NCBI GenBank assembly: GCA_954871525.1 | Contig: OX940868.1 | Span: 13,208,556-13,272,555, forward strand | Direction: 5' to 3' | DNA: 64,000 nt | From: Parietaria judaica | Taxonomy: Eukaryota; Streptophyta; Magnoliopsida; Rosales; Urticaceae | Shown: one piece after another, positions 10,993 through 22,034 of the stretch | Numbering within the stretch: position 1 is the stretch's first letter | Layout: every line of letters begins with the position of its first letter | Position numbers and translations under genes: made by a program | Notes under the pieces: generated by a model | Told to the model about the DNA's origin: nothing | The model's input: only the letters and a program-made list of their open reading frames with translations | Databases searched by the model: none

Positions 10993-12143
10993 TCGACCTT
11001 CCGAAAGGTCACAAGTCCATTGGTCTGAAGTGGGTTTACAAGCTCAAGAAGGACTCAGAAGGCAGAGTTCTCAAGCACAAGGCCAGACTAGTCGCAAAGG
11101 GCTACGTGCAAAAGCAGGGAGTAGACTTCGACGAAGTTTTTGCTCCAGTAGCCAGACTCGACACGGTCAGGCTCATTCTAGCCCTCGCAGCTCATCGAGG
11201 CTGGAAAATCCATCACCTAGACGTCAAATCAGCGTTCTTGAATGGTAAACTAGAAGAAGAAGTCTATGTTGCTCAGCCAGAAGGCTTCGTCGACAAGACT
11301 GCCGAGCACAAGGTGTACAAACTGTCAAAAGCTCTTTATGGATTGCGACAAGCACCACGTGCATGGAACACTCGACTCGACAAGAGTATGAAGAGTCTTG
11401 GTTTCAAGAAGTGCTCCCAGGAGCAAGCGGTCTACACGAGGAATAATCGAGGCGAGGCCCTCATCGTCGGTGTGTACGTCGATGACCTGATCGTGACAGG
11501 ATCTAGTGCAGGAGGCACAAATGGATTAAAGAATCAGATGATGAAGGAGTTCGAGATGAGCGACCTCGGACTGCTCTCGTACTACCTCGGCATCGAGGTC
11601 GATCAGAAGCAGGAACGCGTCACGCTAAGGAAGACAGCCTACGCAAAGAAGATTCTGAAGCAATTCAAGATGGCGGATTGCAATCCGAGCAAGTATCCGA
11701 TGGAGGCAAAGTTGAAGCTCGGGAAAGATGCAGAAGGAACCCCGGTGGATCCCACGGAGTACAGACGTGTCGTCGGGTGTCTCAGGTATCTAACCCATAC
11801 CCGACCAGACATCTCATATGCAGTTGGCATAGTGAGTCGTCACATGGAGAGTCCTACCGGTTTAAACCAGCAGGCTGTGAAGCATATCCTTCGTTACGTG
11901 AAGGGAACGACAAATTATGGGATCCAGTACGGAAGAGGAAGTGGAGCTGAAGAACTGGTCGGTTTTACCGACAGTGATCTAACCGGTGATGTCGATGACA
12001 GAAAAAGTACCGGAGGTATGGCATTTTATCTCAACTGGAACCTGATCACCTGGCAGTCACAGAAGCAGAAAATTGTGGCTTTATCGTCTTGCGAAGCGGA
12101 GTTTATGGCAGCGACCGCAGCGGCGAGCTCAGAAGTTTGTTGA
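10946..12143 (+). pseudogene. Copia reverse transcriptase and start of RNase H, frameshifted at both ends
   Basis: The frame picks up at RELESIEKNQTWELVDLP and carries the full reverse transcriptase (KARLVAKGYVQKQG, HHLDVKSAFLNG, catalytic YVDDLIVTG), then RNase H (FTDSDLTGDVDDRKSTGG, ALSSCEAEFMA). It is out of frame with the upstream integrase because of an apparent two-base gain in the GAGAGAGAGAG run near 10947-10958. It terminates at 12141-12143, where a short deletion removed the usual C-Q-x-x-W-L motif of Copia RNase H. Confidence 0.92.
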
Positions 12144-12418
12144 GCGAGATCACCGGAAACGAGCAGAAACCGGTGACTCTCTATGTGGACAACAAGTCCG
12201 CAATCGCACTGATGAAAAATCCAGTATTCCATGGACGCAACAAGCACATCGACACTCGCTTTCACTTTATTCGCGAGTGTGTCGAAGAACGAGAGATCAT
12301 CGTGGAGTTTGTCAGCACGAAAGAGCAACGCGCAGACATACTCACCAAGGCTCTAGCAAGAGTCAAATTCGCGGAGATACGAGAATTGCTCGGTATGAAG
12401 AACCTCGAACCAAGTTAA
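12137..12418 (+). pseudogene. C-terminal part of Copia RNase H
   Basis: A shifted frame reads RSLLSEITGNEQKP, LYVDNKSAIALMKNP, RNKHIDTRFHFIRE and STKEQRADILTKAL, the standard Copia RNase H end, and stops at 12416-12418. It belongs to the same ancestral polyprotein as 10946-12143. Confidence 0.9.
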
Positions 12419-12422
12419 GCTT

Positions 12423-12433
12423 AAGGGGGAAAA
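12423..12433 (+). promoter_or_regulatory. Polypurine tract of the nested Copia
   Basis: AAGGGGGAAAA lies directly before the 3' LTR, the expected position of the plus-strand primer. Confidence 0.85.
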
Positions 12434-12786
12434 TATAAGCCTATAAGCTAGACTTTGGTTTGTCTACTTGCATAGCAAGTTGTTAGAATATTTTATTATT
12501 TATATACAACTTGCAACATGTTTCAACTTGATGCCCAAGTTTATCCTAGGGTTAGTTTAGTCATTTTGGTAGTTTGTTGGTGGCTATATAAAGGACCTCG
12601 GTTGTAGCATTAGAAATCATCTCTCCAAATATATGATTTTGCTTCATTTCTCCTCACTGCTCTTTTATTAAAGTGAGCATACATATTATATATATATACA
12701 CATAAGAGAAGAGGAAAACGTGAGTGGTGCTCTAAATAAAATGTTATTTTATTTGTGGCAAAAGTTCCAATTATTTGGAACTAACA
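12434..12786 (+). repeat. 3' LTR of the nested Copia
   Basis: A direct repeat of 8713-9080 starting TATAAGCC and ending CTAACA, followed by the GTCAC target duplication. It is 15 bp shorter than the 5' LTR, mostly through a shorter TA repeat. Confidence 0.93.
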
Positions 12787-13537
12787 GTCACGTTGTCCGT
12801 CTTCTAGATTGGGCATCTCCTTGGATTTTAAACCAAAAAATAATTTTGGATTCTTCACGTCTTTCTCAATGCGAGTCGGGAATTTTTTTCTTGAGAAAAG
12901 GTTGCTCGGGCTCCGCAAAACATCTATCTTCATCGTTGCGATCAAGCACGACACATGAACAACACAAAATATAGTCGTGTCACTCTCGAATCGCTTCTCG
13001 TCATCGTCGGCTTCCTGAAACCCGACCTCATCATACGCGGAATCTTCATCATCGGTGCACACGTTGTCGTCGTACACGGCCTCGTCATGCACGATTTTGG
13101 CGTACTCCGCCTCGTCGTAAACGGGCTCATCGTAAACGGCTCCGTCGTACTCATCGTACACGAGTTCGTCATACTCCGTCTCGCCGTAAACCGATTCGTC
13201 GTACACGGCCTCTCGGTGATCCGCCTCTTCGTATCTCGATTCGTCGTACTCCGGGATAACCACCTCGAACGCCGCTACCCTTCGCGCATCTTCCGGGACC
13301 ACCGCACGTCCAAAATTCTGCCCGAACAGGTTGGCTTGGTCGTCCTCGTGTCGGACTCGTCTCGGCGTCGTTGCTCCGTTTGATTCTGCACTAGTGCAGC
13401 CATCTGACGGGTCAGCAATTCCACCTGAGCGCGCAATCCATCGACCTCTTCTCGTCTCACCATATCCTCTACGAAAGCTTCTGAACGGCTCGTTTCTTCG
13501 GTGCCTTTGCACAGAAACGAGTGGCTCTGATACCAAC
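12787..13537 (-). pseudogene. Remnant gag / acidic repeat region of the outer Gypsy
   Basis: On the minus strand, a frame after the primer site reads MVRREEVDGLRAQVELLTRQ, a typical chromovirus gag start, but ends at about 13275. A second frame (from about 13400 leftwards) reads RRVRHEDDQANLFGQ, then an acidic run built from Y-D-E-x-V units (about 13030-13260 on the plus map). Such Y-D-E-rich stretches normally lie between the zinc knuckle and protease of plant chromoviruses. The capsid core is therefore missing and the acidic linker looks expanded. No intact protein is expected. Confidence 0.6.
13524..13535 (-). promoter_or_regulatory. Primer binding site of the outer Gypsy (initiator tRNA-Met)
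   Basis: The minus strand reads TGGTATCAGAGC two bases after the LTR end at 13538, which identifies 13538-13886 as the 5' LTR. Confidence 0.92.
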
Positions 13538-13886
13538 TGATGTAGAGCGAATATGAAGAACACGGAGAACGCGTCTTTGCGAGATAAAACTCGACTTCAC
13601 AACCAAAAGCTCGATTTTTTATATCATCAATAATCTGAAAATTGCGTAGAAGCTTCACCAAATAAATATAACACGATCGCAAAACCCTAACTAACTCCCT
13701 AACAAAGTGCAACCTGATTGAATATAAAATAAAGGAAAGAAATAGTCAAAGCAATGAAACAAACGACAAAGCAGATAATAAGATTTAATCACAAATAAAA
13801 CAAAACTTAATAGTGCACCAAAGTGGAGAAACAAATTGCATGCTCCATGCACCATGCACGTGTGGTTGATCATCTTGCCCGCATCA
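13538..13886 (-). repeat. 5' LTR of the outer Gypsy element
   Basis: A direct repeat of 8203-8551, identical except for one base (AGATTTAATCAC here). It is followed by AGAAG, the target duplication. Confidence 0.95.
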
Positions 13887-13891
13887 AGAAG

Positions 13892-14616
13892 TACCGATAA
13901 TTTATCATAAAAATATGACTTAAATTCTTAATTTTTTGTATAGAAAATTCTCGATGATATAAAAAAGTTTGGCATGAATTAATTTTTTTGTTAAGTCTCT
14001 TCTGTGAAGTTTTACGTGGCAACGAATGATTTGATCATGTTTTTTTCCTTTTTGACCATTACAAATTAAATTTCGAAGATTTGACAACGAACACTAGATT
14101 CTTGCGTAGTAGCCAAACGTGTTCTCGAATGCAAAAAAAAAAAAAAGGACACTATAGGTCAATCTTACTGCCAAGTGGTCAAAATAGGAAAAATCGTGGT
14201 CATTAGATTTTAGGAGTGAAAACATAATCAAATCATATGTAGCACATGAAACTTTTCAGTAAGAGTATAAACTAAAAACCTTAATACTTTTGCCAAACAT
14301 TTTTACATCATTGAACAAAAAAAATGGAAATAGATCACACATTTTTGTAAAATAGGTGTTTGTCGTTATGACTTATGAGTGAAAACATAGTCAAATTATA
14401 CGTAGCCACATAAAACTTCTCGGTAGAGACTAGCGAGTATAAACAAAAAAACTTAATACTTTTGCCTAACTTTCCTAAATCTATGGACAAAAAAAATATA
14501 AATCATACTTTTTTATAACATATAGGTATTTTGCCAGAAATATCCAATTTACATCTGTATAAGTATAATTAGATGATGCTTAATTTCGAATAAATTAAAA
14601 CAAAAAATTGAAAATG
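13892..14616. repeat. AT-rich spacer with an imperfect 163-bp tandem duplication
   Basis: Two diverged copies, 14216-14378 and 14379-14540, share GTGAAAACATA, CAAATNATANGTAGC, CTTAATACTTTTGCC and GACAAAAAAAAT in the same order. No gene is visible. A poly-A run lies near 14132-14145. Confidence 0.65.
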
Positions 14617-14688
14617 AGGGCCCAACCGGGTTCGAACCGGTGACCTCTTGATCTGCAGTCAAATGCTCTACCACTGAGCTATGGACCC
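14617..14688 (-). tRNA. trnC-GCA: tRNA-Cys (anticodon GCA)
   Basis: The minus strand gives a full 72-nt cloverleaf: acceptor GGGTCCA paired with TGGGCCC(T), D arm AGCTCAGTGGTAGAGC, anticodon arm TTTGA-CTGCAGA-TCAAG with anticodon GCA, and T arm CCGGTTCGAACCCGG. No CCA is encoded, as in nuclear eukaryotic genes. A TTTT lies just downstream (14611-14614) as a polymerase III terminator. The internal A and B boxes are intact, so it is probably functional. Confidence 0.96.
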
Positions 14689-14885
14689 CTTGTGGTACAT
14701 TCCAGCAAATTAGATTAAGATCGTATAGTAACATGGCACGTGTCAGCATTTGAACGAGGATAAGATATATTTGTGGTTTCTCATTTCATACAAGGATAAT
14801 GGAGATAGTATTAGTGAGTGACTGAGGATTTTGATTATGGATTGATTAAAGTGAGTTGCTTCATCTTAAACACTTGTAAGGGAAA

Positions 14886-16143
14886 ATGGTGATTAAGGTG
14901 AATATCACTCCTCATAGCTTATTTGGTTGGAAATTTGGGAAGAACAAAAATAGTGAAATCCCAACACCAAAATACCATGACATTGATCTTCCTTTCTCAC
15001 TCTCTCTGCTTCACAAAACATTCTTAAGAGGTACATTCTTTCTCTATCCCTCTCTTCATGTTCATCAGTATGTCAACAAAGAAATTCCATCAATTTTACT
15101 CATGAATTCATAATAATAGCGCGACCAACAAACGCCCGCCACTCACCTAGAAATATATTTTTTGGCAATCGGTTTAAAAAATATATGTTTTTTCTTTCTG
15201 ATATTTGGAATTTTAAGCAAAAATTTTAGTATTTTTGATGGAAAATATCCAAGATTTTAACTTTTTTAATAGAAAATCTGAAAAAAGTATTTTAAGCTTT
15301 AAGTAAATATTTGTAAGTTACTAATATTTATAATCAATATTTTTAAATACTGTTATATTACGTAATATCTATTGGTTATGAGTAACTCCGTTAAATCTGA
15401 TTAGCACAATCGGTCAACGGTTTTGAAACCCCTACAAGTTTTACCCATAAGGATACCCCTTAAACCGTCGGTATAAGTGTAAAATTGAACGACTTGTCCA
15501 TTATCGGTCATTTTTCATTGCAATAGTGCAACAATGTTTAACTATTTGTCAACATTAAAGATTTTTCATTTCAATTAGAATAATCAAAATTATTTTCATC
15601 ATGTGTTTGGAAGCAGGAAAAGAACTGAAATGTTGTTACAGGGCAACCATAGATGGATTTAGTGCAACTGAGTTCCATAATTATTGTGATTTCAAGGGAC
15701 CTTGTGTGATAATTGGCTACACAAACAAGTCCTTCAAGTTTGGTGCTTTCAGCCCTGAGGGCTATAGAAGCACAGATGATTATTATGACACTTTTGATGC
15801 CTTTCTCTTCTATTGGGCTGAAAATGCAAGCCACGAGGATGGGCCCGTAGTTCTTCCGAAAATAGGGGGAAGCGGCGCAGCCCTTTTCGACTATGCTCGG
15901 GGCGGGCCGCAGTTTGGCGCCGACGGGCTTCTTATTGGGCCTCCGTTGGCACCGGTCATGGGTGGGTTTGCGGGTCCAGACACGAATTCGGGTGTCGGGG
16001 ACCTAAGGCAAGCCAAGTCAAGGTTGGGATTGTCATATGCAAAGAGGGAAGATGGGAAGTGCTCAATTTTTGGAGATGAGAACAAGGCTACAATTGAAGA
16101 AGTGCAAGTTTTTTGTAGCCCTAAAATTGCAAGTTTATATTAG
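14886..16143 (+). CDS. TLDc-domain-like plant protein
   Basis: Two exons, 14886-15030 and 15617-16143, join in frame across a 586-bp GT-AG intron to give 223 aa. The donor is AAGAG|GTACAT and the acceptor GAAGCAG|GAAAAG. The protein opens [18 protein letters not shown]. Exon 2 holds a TLDc-type core ([21 protein letters not shown], then [18 protein letters not shown] and [11 protein letters not shown]) and a Gly-rich block [18 protein letters not shown]. It ends [14 protein letters not shown]. TLDc proteins are linked to oxidative-stress tolerance and, in animals, to V-ATPase binding; the role of this small plant form is not known. No signal peptide or membrane segment is seen. An ATG at 15601 opens exon 2 but lies inside the intron end, so it was not used. 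Confidence 0.88.
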
Positions 16144-19100
16144 TGTGGATAAGATCTCACATCTACTATTGTGGCTAATCCTGATTGTTATGTTATGTAT
16201 TTGTGTATAATTTTGTTTTCTGGTATAATTAGTGTTGAAATAGTCAATCTAGGTATTATAGGGCCCAGTTTCTACCCGGCCCCCCTGTCAAGTTTTTTTG
16301 CGCCAAAAAGAATAAGAAGAAACCCGGAAACTGAGAATGGATTGAAGCAAAAAATTTAAAAATAAATAAATCTTATTCTTGGAATAGTTCCTAATTTTTA
16401 GACTGATTTATTTATAAATTAATTTATTACAATTTTAATCTTTCGAGTTTTATTTATCAATATTTCATGTATTATCTGAAGTTTAGGTTGTATTTTATAA
16501 TTTATTCATTTTTTTAGTTCTTAACACTTTTTGAAATCGGTGTATAAACCATTTGTTTACCTTTTAGTTAACTCATTCCTATATAAAAAACAAATATATT
16601 TTTAAGGACCGGTCCGGTCTAATTTTTTTGGCTTTGGCGTCAGAGTTGAAAAAAAAAAGTGGGACTGAGCCTGGATTTAGCCAGCTCAAACAACCGGAAC
16701 TCGACTGAAAAAGGCAAAAAGCCCGGTACCCGATTCTAATTTTGCACCTAGCGATTACGGTCTCGATTCTATTGCTCACAATACTCGTGTGTCTAGATCA
16801 ATGGAAGAGAGTGATTTACCACCAAGGAATGTCATCTTCCAAGTCCAAATATTACTTAAAAAGAGGAGCTTTTGTTAATTGTAAATGCTTCATATGGTTG
16901 AAGATTACACCCTTCAAATTCAATCTTTAGGGCACCAAAAATACTCAAATTCATGCAAACAATTTGTTATCAGTGTGAACATGATTGCTTACAAAAGCAT
17001 TCAAATGTGGCAAAGCACACCAATTATAGAGCTATCATTATTACAATGACACAGCATAACCAATCATTTTCTCTACTCATTCATGCTCTAATTCCTCATC
17101 TCACTATCAAACCATAAGCACTCTCTATCTTTACTTGTAGAGAACAAAAAAGCCATGTCACTCGCTTATTCCATTTGACTTTTGAGCATGCATATATAGA
17201 TTAGTAGATCTATTTATAAAGTGACATGTGAGATAGCTTTCGCCCGGTTTCGAATTTACCTTATGCTTCACTTAAATTGAAATCTTTAGCTCCGTAACTG
17301 GTAGATCTATCTTAAATGTAACCTATGAAAATAACGTCAGTGTTAAGTTTGTCTGGTTATGCTAAACAATTTTTAGGGGCATTTGTATAATCAATTTTGC
17401 TATTAATATAACTTTTCAACTTGTTCCTAATCTAACCAAATGAAGTAGTTTAAAAATGATTTTTAATATAAAATTGAGTTTTTTTTTTCAAAAAGTAAAA
17501 TAAATTATTAAAGATATTCGGAGGCAGCACCTATAATTTAGGAGCCGGATGGCGTCGACTTTACTCGTCTATAGCAAGGAAAGTGAGTATACATAATAGG
17601 CATTTCTAAGAAAAAGTCACTATTATGAAGTCTCTTTCATTTTAATACCTCACAAAATATAAAGGAGGGCGGGGAATAATTTGAAAAACTTGGCAAAAGA
17701 CCAAAAAAAAAAATATGCATTAATGTTGTCTCTTTCTGATAGAACTACTTCACATAATAGCTTTTGATTTGAATGGTTTATTTTTTTGGTAATAGGTAAA
17801 GTTGAAGTTTGTTCCTTTTGACAGAATGTTCATACTTCATACCCAAGAGTGGTGCTTTAGTGATAAACATACTACAGCTATATTCTTCACTAAACACCCC
17901 AAAAGTAGCTTGAAGATAATGGAGAGCTCTTTCTGAAAGGCTTCTTCTTCTTTTTTTAAGCAAGAACATCTACGGTTACTTGATTGGGTAGTGAATGGAA
18001 AGTATAATAAAGTAATAAACTACTTGTAATTCCAATTATATTGTATATATTTTACACTTCACTATGATTTTTATCTTTCTTTAAAAAAAGTAGCTAGAAA
18101 GTCACTCGCGGTGCGACTTTCACAAAATTATGCCGAAAAGAACTCTCTCTTTAACTTTGAATGACTTACGGATATTTATGCCGATATTTTCTCCATTTTA
18201 ATTGCTATCTTTTTAATTATTTGATAAAGTACCAAAATTCTTATCATTACAGTTGCTTGATCCTATGTTCCATATAAGCCTAAAACTGAAAATATGTGAT
18301 CAATATTCAATTATTTGCAAACCGTTAGAGCAACTGCCAAAAGATTTATTATTCTATATGTGAATATAACAACATTTGCATAAAAAAATGTAGAAAGAGT
18401 AATACTTGTAGATAATAGGATTATCAAGACTTGCAAAGTGGACTTTTAACCTTGCTTTAAATTTAAAGGGAATATTTGCTTTATAGCTTTTGACGGCTAA
18501 TGTAACTGAAGAGCCAATTTTGGTTGTTGTGAAGACTTGGAGCTTAAAAGAAAAAGAAAAAAGAAAACTATTTGTTCATAAGACCCAAAACGTACCTTTC
18601 TCTTACCCTTGGTGTACTTGTACGTTATGTTTACTACGTAAATAGAATTCTTGGCTCTCTATATCTATACTATACAAACATCACTGTCACAAACCCCACA
18701 ACAAAGCAACAAACCGTAACTTTCTACAATAATAAGTAAATAAAGAAAGATAAATTCCATATTCACGTAGGAGTAAACATATGTCCTTGGCAAACAAAAG
18801 AAAGTAAGCTCTTGAGCTTTTGGTGAGAGGATGGATATCATCAATTTTCTATATGTGCCTAAAGAGTGAAAATTTTGGTCGGAACTCCGGATTTGGAACC
18901 ATTACGAATTCGAAAAACCAAGGAATAAAAAAGCCCAGTAAAGGTGGTGTTAGCGTTTACGGTTTTAGGATATGCTTATTCTTTAATTTTGATGTAAGTT
19001 TTTTTCTAGTTGAATTACTATATTTTCAATAATCAGACTGAATTAGCCCAATATTTGTTCTTTAATCCGGGACTCGGATCAGTCTCGATTTTAGGAAGCC

Positions 19101-19530
19101 CTAAAATAGGGACTGTGCAAAAAAAGAAAAACACGTCACTAATAGAAAAAGCTCCAATGAGCTAGGTTTTATTCATAGAGCATGAAAGAAACTACTACAA
19201 GACACACTCGAGATGGCAAACAGAAAAAGTGATTTCCATCCGGGATTTCTAAGAAAATTAAAACAAACGAAAAAGAAAACCAAACAAAAGAACATAGTTT
19301 AGAAGAACATTGTTATAAATAATCTCTCAACTTTTAGTATTCCCAGTGTACTTTTACTACTTCTACCAAGAACCAACGATAAAAGGCGTTGTCTCGGGCC
19401 CTTCCTTGCAACACAAGGTACATGATCAACCAAAATGATCAATATTACCATGGCTTCACATAGACAATAAGATTGGTGCTTGGTCCAAATTCTCACACCC
19501 CACAAATGAGCCAAAAAAAGTCATCTTTCT
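16144..19530. other. Intergenic region between the TLDc and NAC genes
   Basis: 3.4 kb of AT-rich sequence without a credible gene. The last few hundred bases should hold the NAC 3' untranslated region. Short frames such as 18820-19032 lack any family signature. GC-richer patches with CCGG or CCCGG motifs occur at 16259-16750 and about 18870-19110 and look like decayed hAT-type elements. Confidence 0.6.
16259..16750. mobile_element. Possible non-autonomous hAT element
   Basis: It begins TAGGGCCCAGTTTC and ends with AATTTTGCACCTA, whose reverse complement TAGGTGCAAAATT resembles the start. CCCGG-rich subterminal patches flank an AT-rich core, as in the firmer elements at 25623 and 59794. No clear 8-bp target duplication is seen. 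Confidence 0.35.
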
Positions 19531-21337
19531 TCAGAATGGATTCAGATAATCCATTGAGCTTGACGTGTCATAGAACCCACCAAATTCCACATCCTCATTT
19601 GCGTAAAATTCCATGTAATTCGAGTTTTCGGCGGTGAAAGTTGAGTATGATGAGCTCGGTGAGATTTCAGTGTGCTCGTACGACTTCCACGGTGTCGTTG
19701 ACCCCGAATAACTGTACTGTGGAAAGTAGTTCGGCATTGCAGCTTGCAACTGTGGATAATCCTACCATAAAACATAATTTTTTTCTTTTCTTTCAGAATT
19801 TGGTACAAATTAACTAGTATGTTAAAGTTGAAAGCATCACTTCTTTCTGATTAGTAGTACCTTAGACGAATCGAGAATCAGTTCAGGCGAGACCCAGAAA
19901 CTTGCAGGGTTAGTCTCCGCCAATGATGGCTCGAATTCAGTGACTGGAGTGAGTGCCAATGGTGAATTAATTGGGCTTGAATAGCGACTCTCAGTGTTAC
20001 TTGCGTGCGAAGAAATCTCACCCGAAGCTGACAAGGGCTCGTTAACGAGTCTTGTCTTCTTGCTCTTTGCCTCTGCTTGGACAGAACTTCCCGTGTGGGT
20101 GCTCTCGTTCTTTTTCGCGACACGACACAAAGCAAAGCCACCCTGCAAATATTGTTACAAAGACCAGATGCACATTGGTTAGTCTTTTCATGTTTTCTTT
20201 CATACATTTTCAAATCTGGAATTGGATTTTTGAAATGAAAGAAAATTTTTACATGAAAACTCGGTGTGCCTTGGCTAAGATCATCGGACAGGCGATATTC
20301 GTGCATGATCCAATCAGTTCGGTCGCCTAAAGGAGCACGTCCACCGTAGAAGACAAGGGTCTTCCTGTAGGCTGTTACACCCTCAGATAGACAGACAATT
20401 TTTCGGTCTTTGCCAGTGGCCTTCCAGTAGCCAGCTTTCGTAGCTCGGTTTGTTCTTGAGCCGTTCGGGTACTTTCTGTCCCTTGGACAGAAGAAAAACC
20501 ATTCCATATCGCGTCTCGGAAGGAATGATTTCTCTGCAATTATTAATCTATATCATTTTTCGAAAATTGCAACCTTACATATCGAAAAGTTGTTGTACCA
20601 ATAAAAGGGAAAAAGAGTGAATTGGGTTTGTAAAAAATGATAAAAAGTGTTATGCCCCATTAAGAAAGAATAACCTCTAACGAATATTTTATCTCAAAAA
20701 GACATAAAACAAAAGACGAAGATGAGATAAACATTTTACAAGAAATACTCGAAAAGTCTAAGGCTTTATGTTCACATTGTTAAATATGACCAACTATCAC
20801 CTACGCGACTAACATGTATCTAATCAAGACCGAGCCAAAAAAGGGCCTTGAGTTAGGAAAAAAAAAATAGATTTCTTAAAATTATTATGCGAATTTTTTA
20901 TTCAGATAAAATATAAAAAAGTGTAAGTTTTTTTTTAAAGACATCTTATATGGTCCAATTTATTGTGAGTTGAGCAAGCAACAAAAAAATAGATTTATCA
21001 TAAATACCCGAAAAGGAAGATCAAAATTGAAGTACTTTAACAGATATGACTTTATCTAGAAATTATCAGTATGCAACTTGAATTATCACACAATGTAACA
21101 TAATTTAAGAATATGCATTACTCAAAAGCATGATCACAGAATATATATAAAAAAATAAATGCTAAACTATTCATTGAGAAAAATACCAGGCAATTCCCAC
21201 GGGTCGAACTTGTACAAATCGATCTCCGGGATCACTTCTAGCTCAATTTCTAGCTTCTCAACCTTTCTTTTGAGGTAGTACCCCACCAATTCCTCGTCCG
21301 TCGGGTGAAAGCGAAAACCGGGCGGCAGAGATGCCAT
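19531..21337 (-). CDS. NAC-domain transcription factor (ANAC071/ANAC096-type)
   Basis: A DNA-binding transcriptional regulator, expected in the nucleus. Exons on the minus strand are 21187-21337, 20253-20533, 19861-20142 and 19531-19761, with consensus GT-AG borders and one frame, giving 314 aa. The NAC domain covers about residues 1-155 with all subdomains: [86 protein letters not shown] and [11 protein letters not shown]. The C-terminal half is Ser-rich with an acidic aromatic end ([20 protein letters not shown]), a likely activation region. No membrane segment is present. Arabidopsis ANAC071 and ANAC096 act in tissue reunion after wounding; whether this gene does so is inference from sequence likeness only. 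Confidence 0.94.
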
Positions 21338-21825
21338 GTATATTTATCTTTTCTTTTCTACTTACCAAGTATCAAATTTCTCGAAACGGTATCGGAACAG
21401 ATTCAGAAACGAAGAGAAAGAGAGTGAAAATAATAATGTAATAATGGTGATGAGAAAACTGGGTTCTTCTTAAGTGCCCACACTGTACCTATTAAAGATC
21501 TGGAAAATCCAAAAGTAGAAGCTTTTACACACACTTGATTTCTTGTCAATGGTTGAGTAAAACTTCAACAGTATGTTCCCAGTGTTCAGCAAAATCATTG
21601 TCTTTGGAGAGAGAAAATGCAACAAATTTGTCACCCCACCAAATCACCCCACTTTATGATAGAAGAATGCAGTAAAACCACAAGGAAGAAGCTAGAACTT
21701 CCAAAAATGGAACCTTTTGCAAAACCCAGAAGGCAAAATCATTTACACACATATGTAGATAGATAGATGAATGGGAGAGAAGAGAAGAAGAAGTGGTAGA
21801 GTAGAAGAGAGGAGGAGAAGGGGTT

Positions 21826-21835
21826 GATTTTATAG
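21826..21835 (-). promoter_or_regulatory. Likely TATA box of the NAC gene
   Basis: The minus strand reads CTATAAAATC, followed by a long CT-rich stretch (about 21780-21825) typical of plant 5' leaders. It lies about 490 bp upstream of the ATG, implying a long 5' untranslated region. This is a consensus match only. Confidence 0.45.
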
Positions 21836-22034
21836 GGTTTGAGGGACACCGAAAGTGAAGAAATGGGATTGCTTGTCAGAGTCACACCCCAAAATTCCAA
21901 TTCCAAGATGGCCCCACTCACCACATTTGTTTGAGCTCAGTTCACACTGCCTTAACTTAACGGATTTTTTAGTTAACCTTCCCGCCAAGTTATCTTTTAT
22001 GACCGTTGATTTCATGCTTTGGCTCTTCATGCTA

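Larger units (their letters stand above)
8713..12786 (+). mobile_element. Nested Ty1/Copia element, internally deleted
   Basis: LTRs at 8713-9080 and 12434-12786, an initiator-Met primer site at 9083-9094, a polypurine tract at 12423-12433 and gag-pol between them on the plus strand. GTCAC flanks both sides (8708-8712 and 12787-12791). The order integrase, reverse transcriptase, RNase H defines Copia. The LTRs differ by about five or six substitutions and several small indels, mostly around TA repeats. Coding lesions: a stop in gag, a large in-frame deletion from the gag tail into integrase, a frameshift before reverse transcriptase, and a small deletion in RNase H. Confidence 0.93.
8203..13886 (-). 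mobile_element. Non-autonomous chromovirus-like Gypsy element carrying a nested Copia
   Basis: Two 349-bp LTRs (8203-8551 and 13538-13886) differ at one base. The element is flanked by AGAAG at 8198-8202 and 13887-13891, a perfect 5-bp target duplication. The initiator-Met primer site on the minus strand at 13524-13535 sets the orientation. Only about 0.9 kb of its own interior remains: 12787-13537 (gag start and an acidic repeat region) and 8552-8712 (pol end). No protease, reverse transcriptase or integrase of its own is present. The rest is the Copia element at 8713-12786. It must have been moved by enzymes supplied from elsewhere. Confidence 0.9.

Noticed and set aside
12781..13563. 260-aa minus frame as a novel host gene
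   Set aside because: It lies between the Gypsy LTR, primer site and the nested Copia, starts inside the LTR, and crosses the Copia LTR border. It is the element's remnant.
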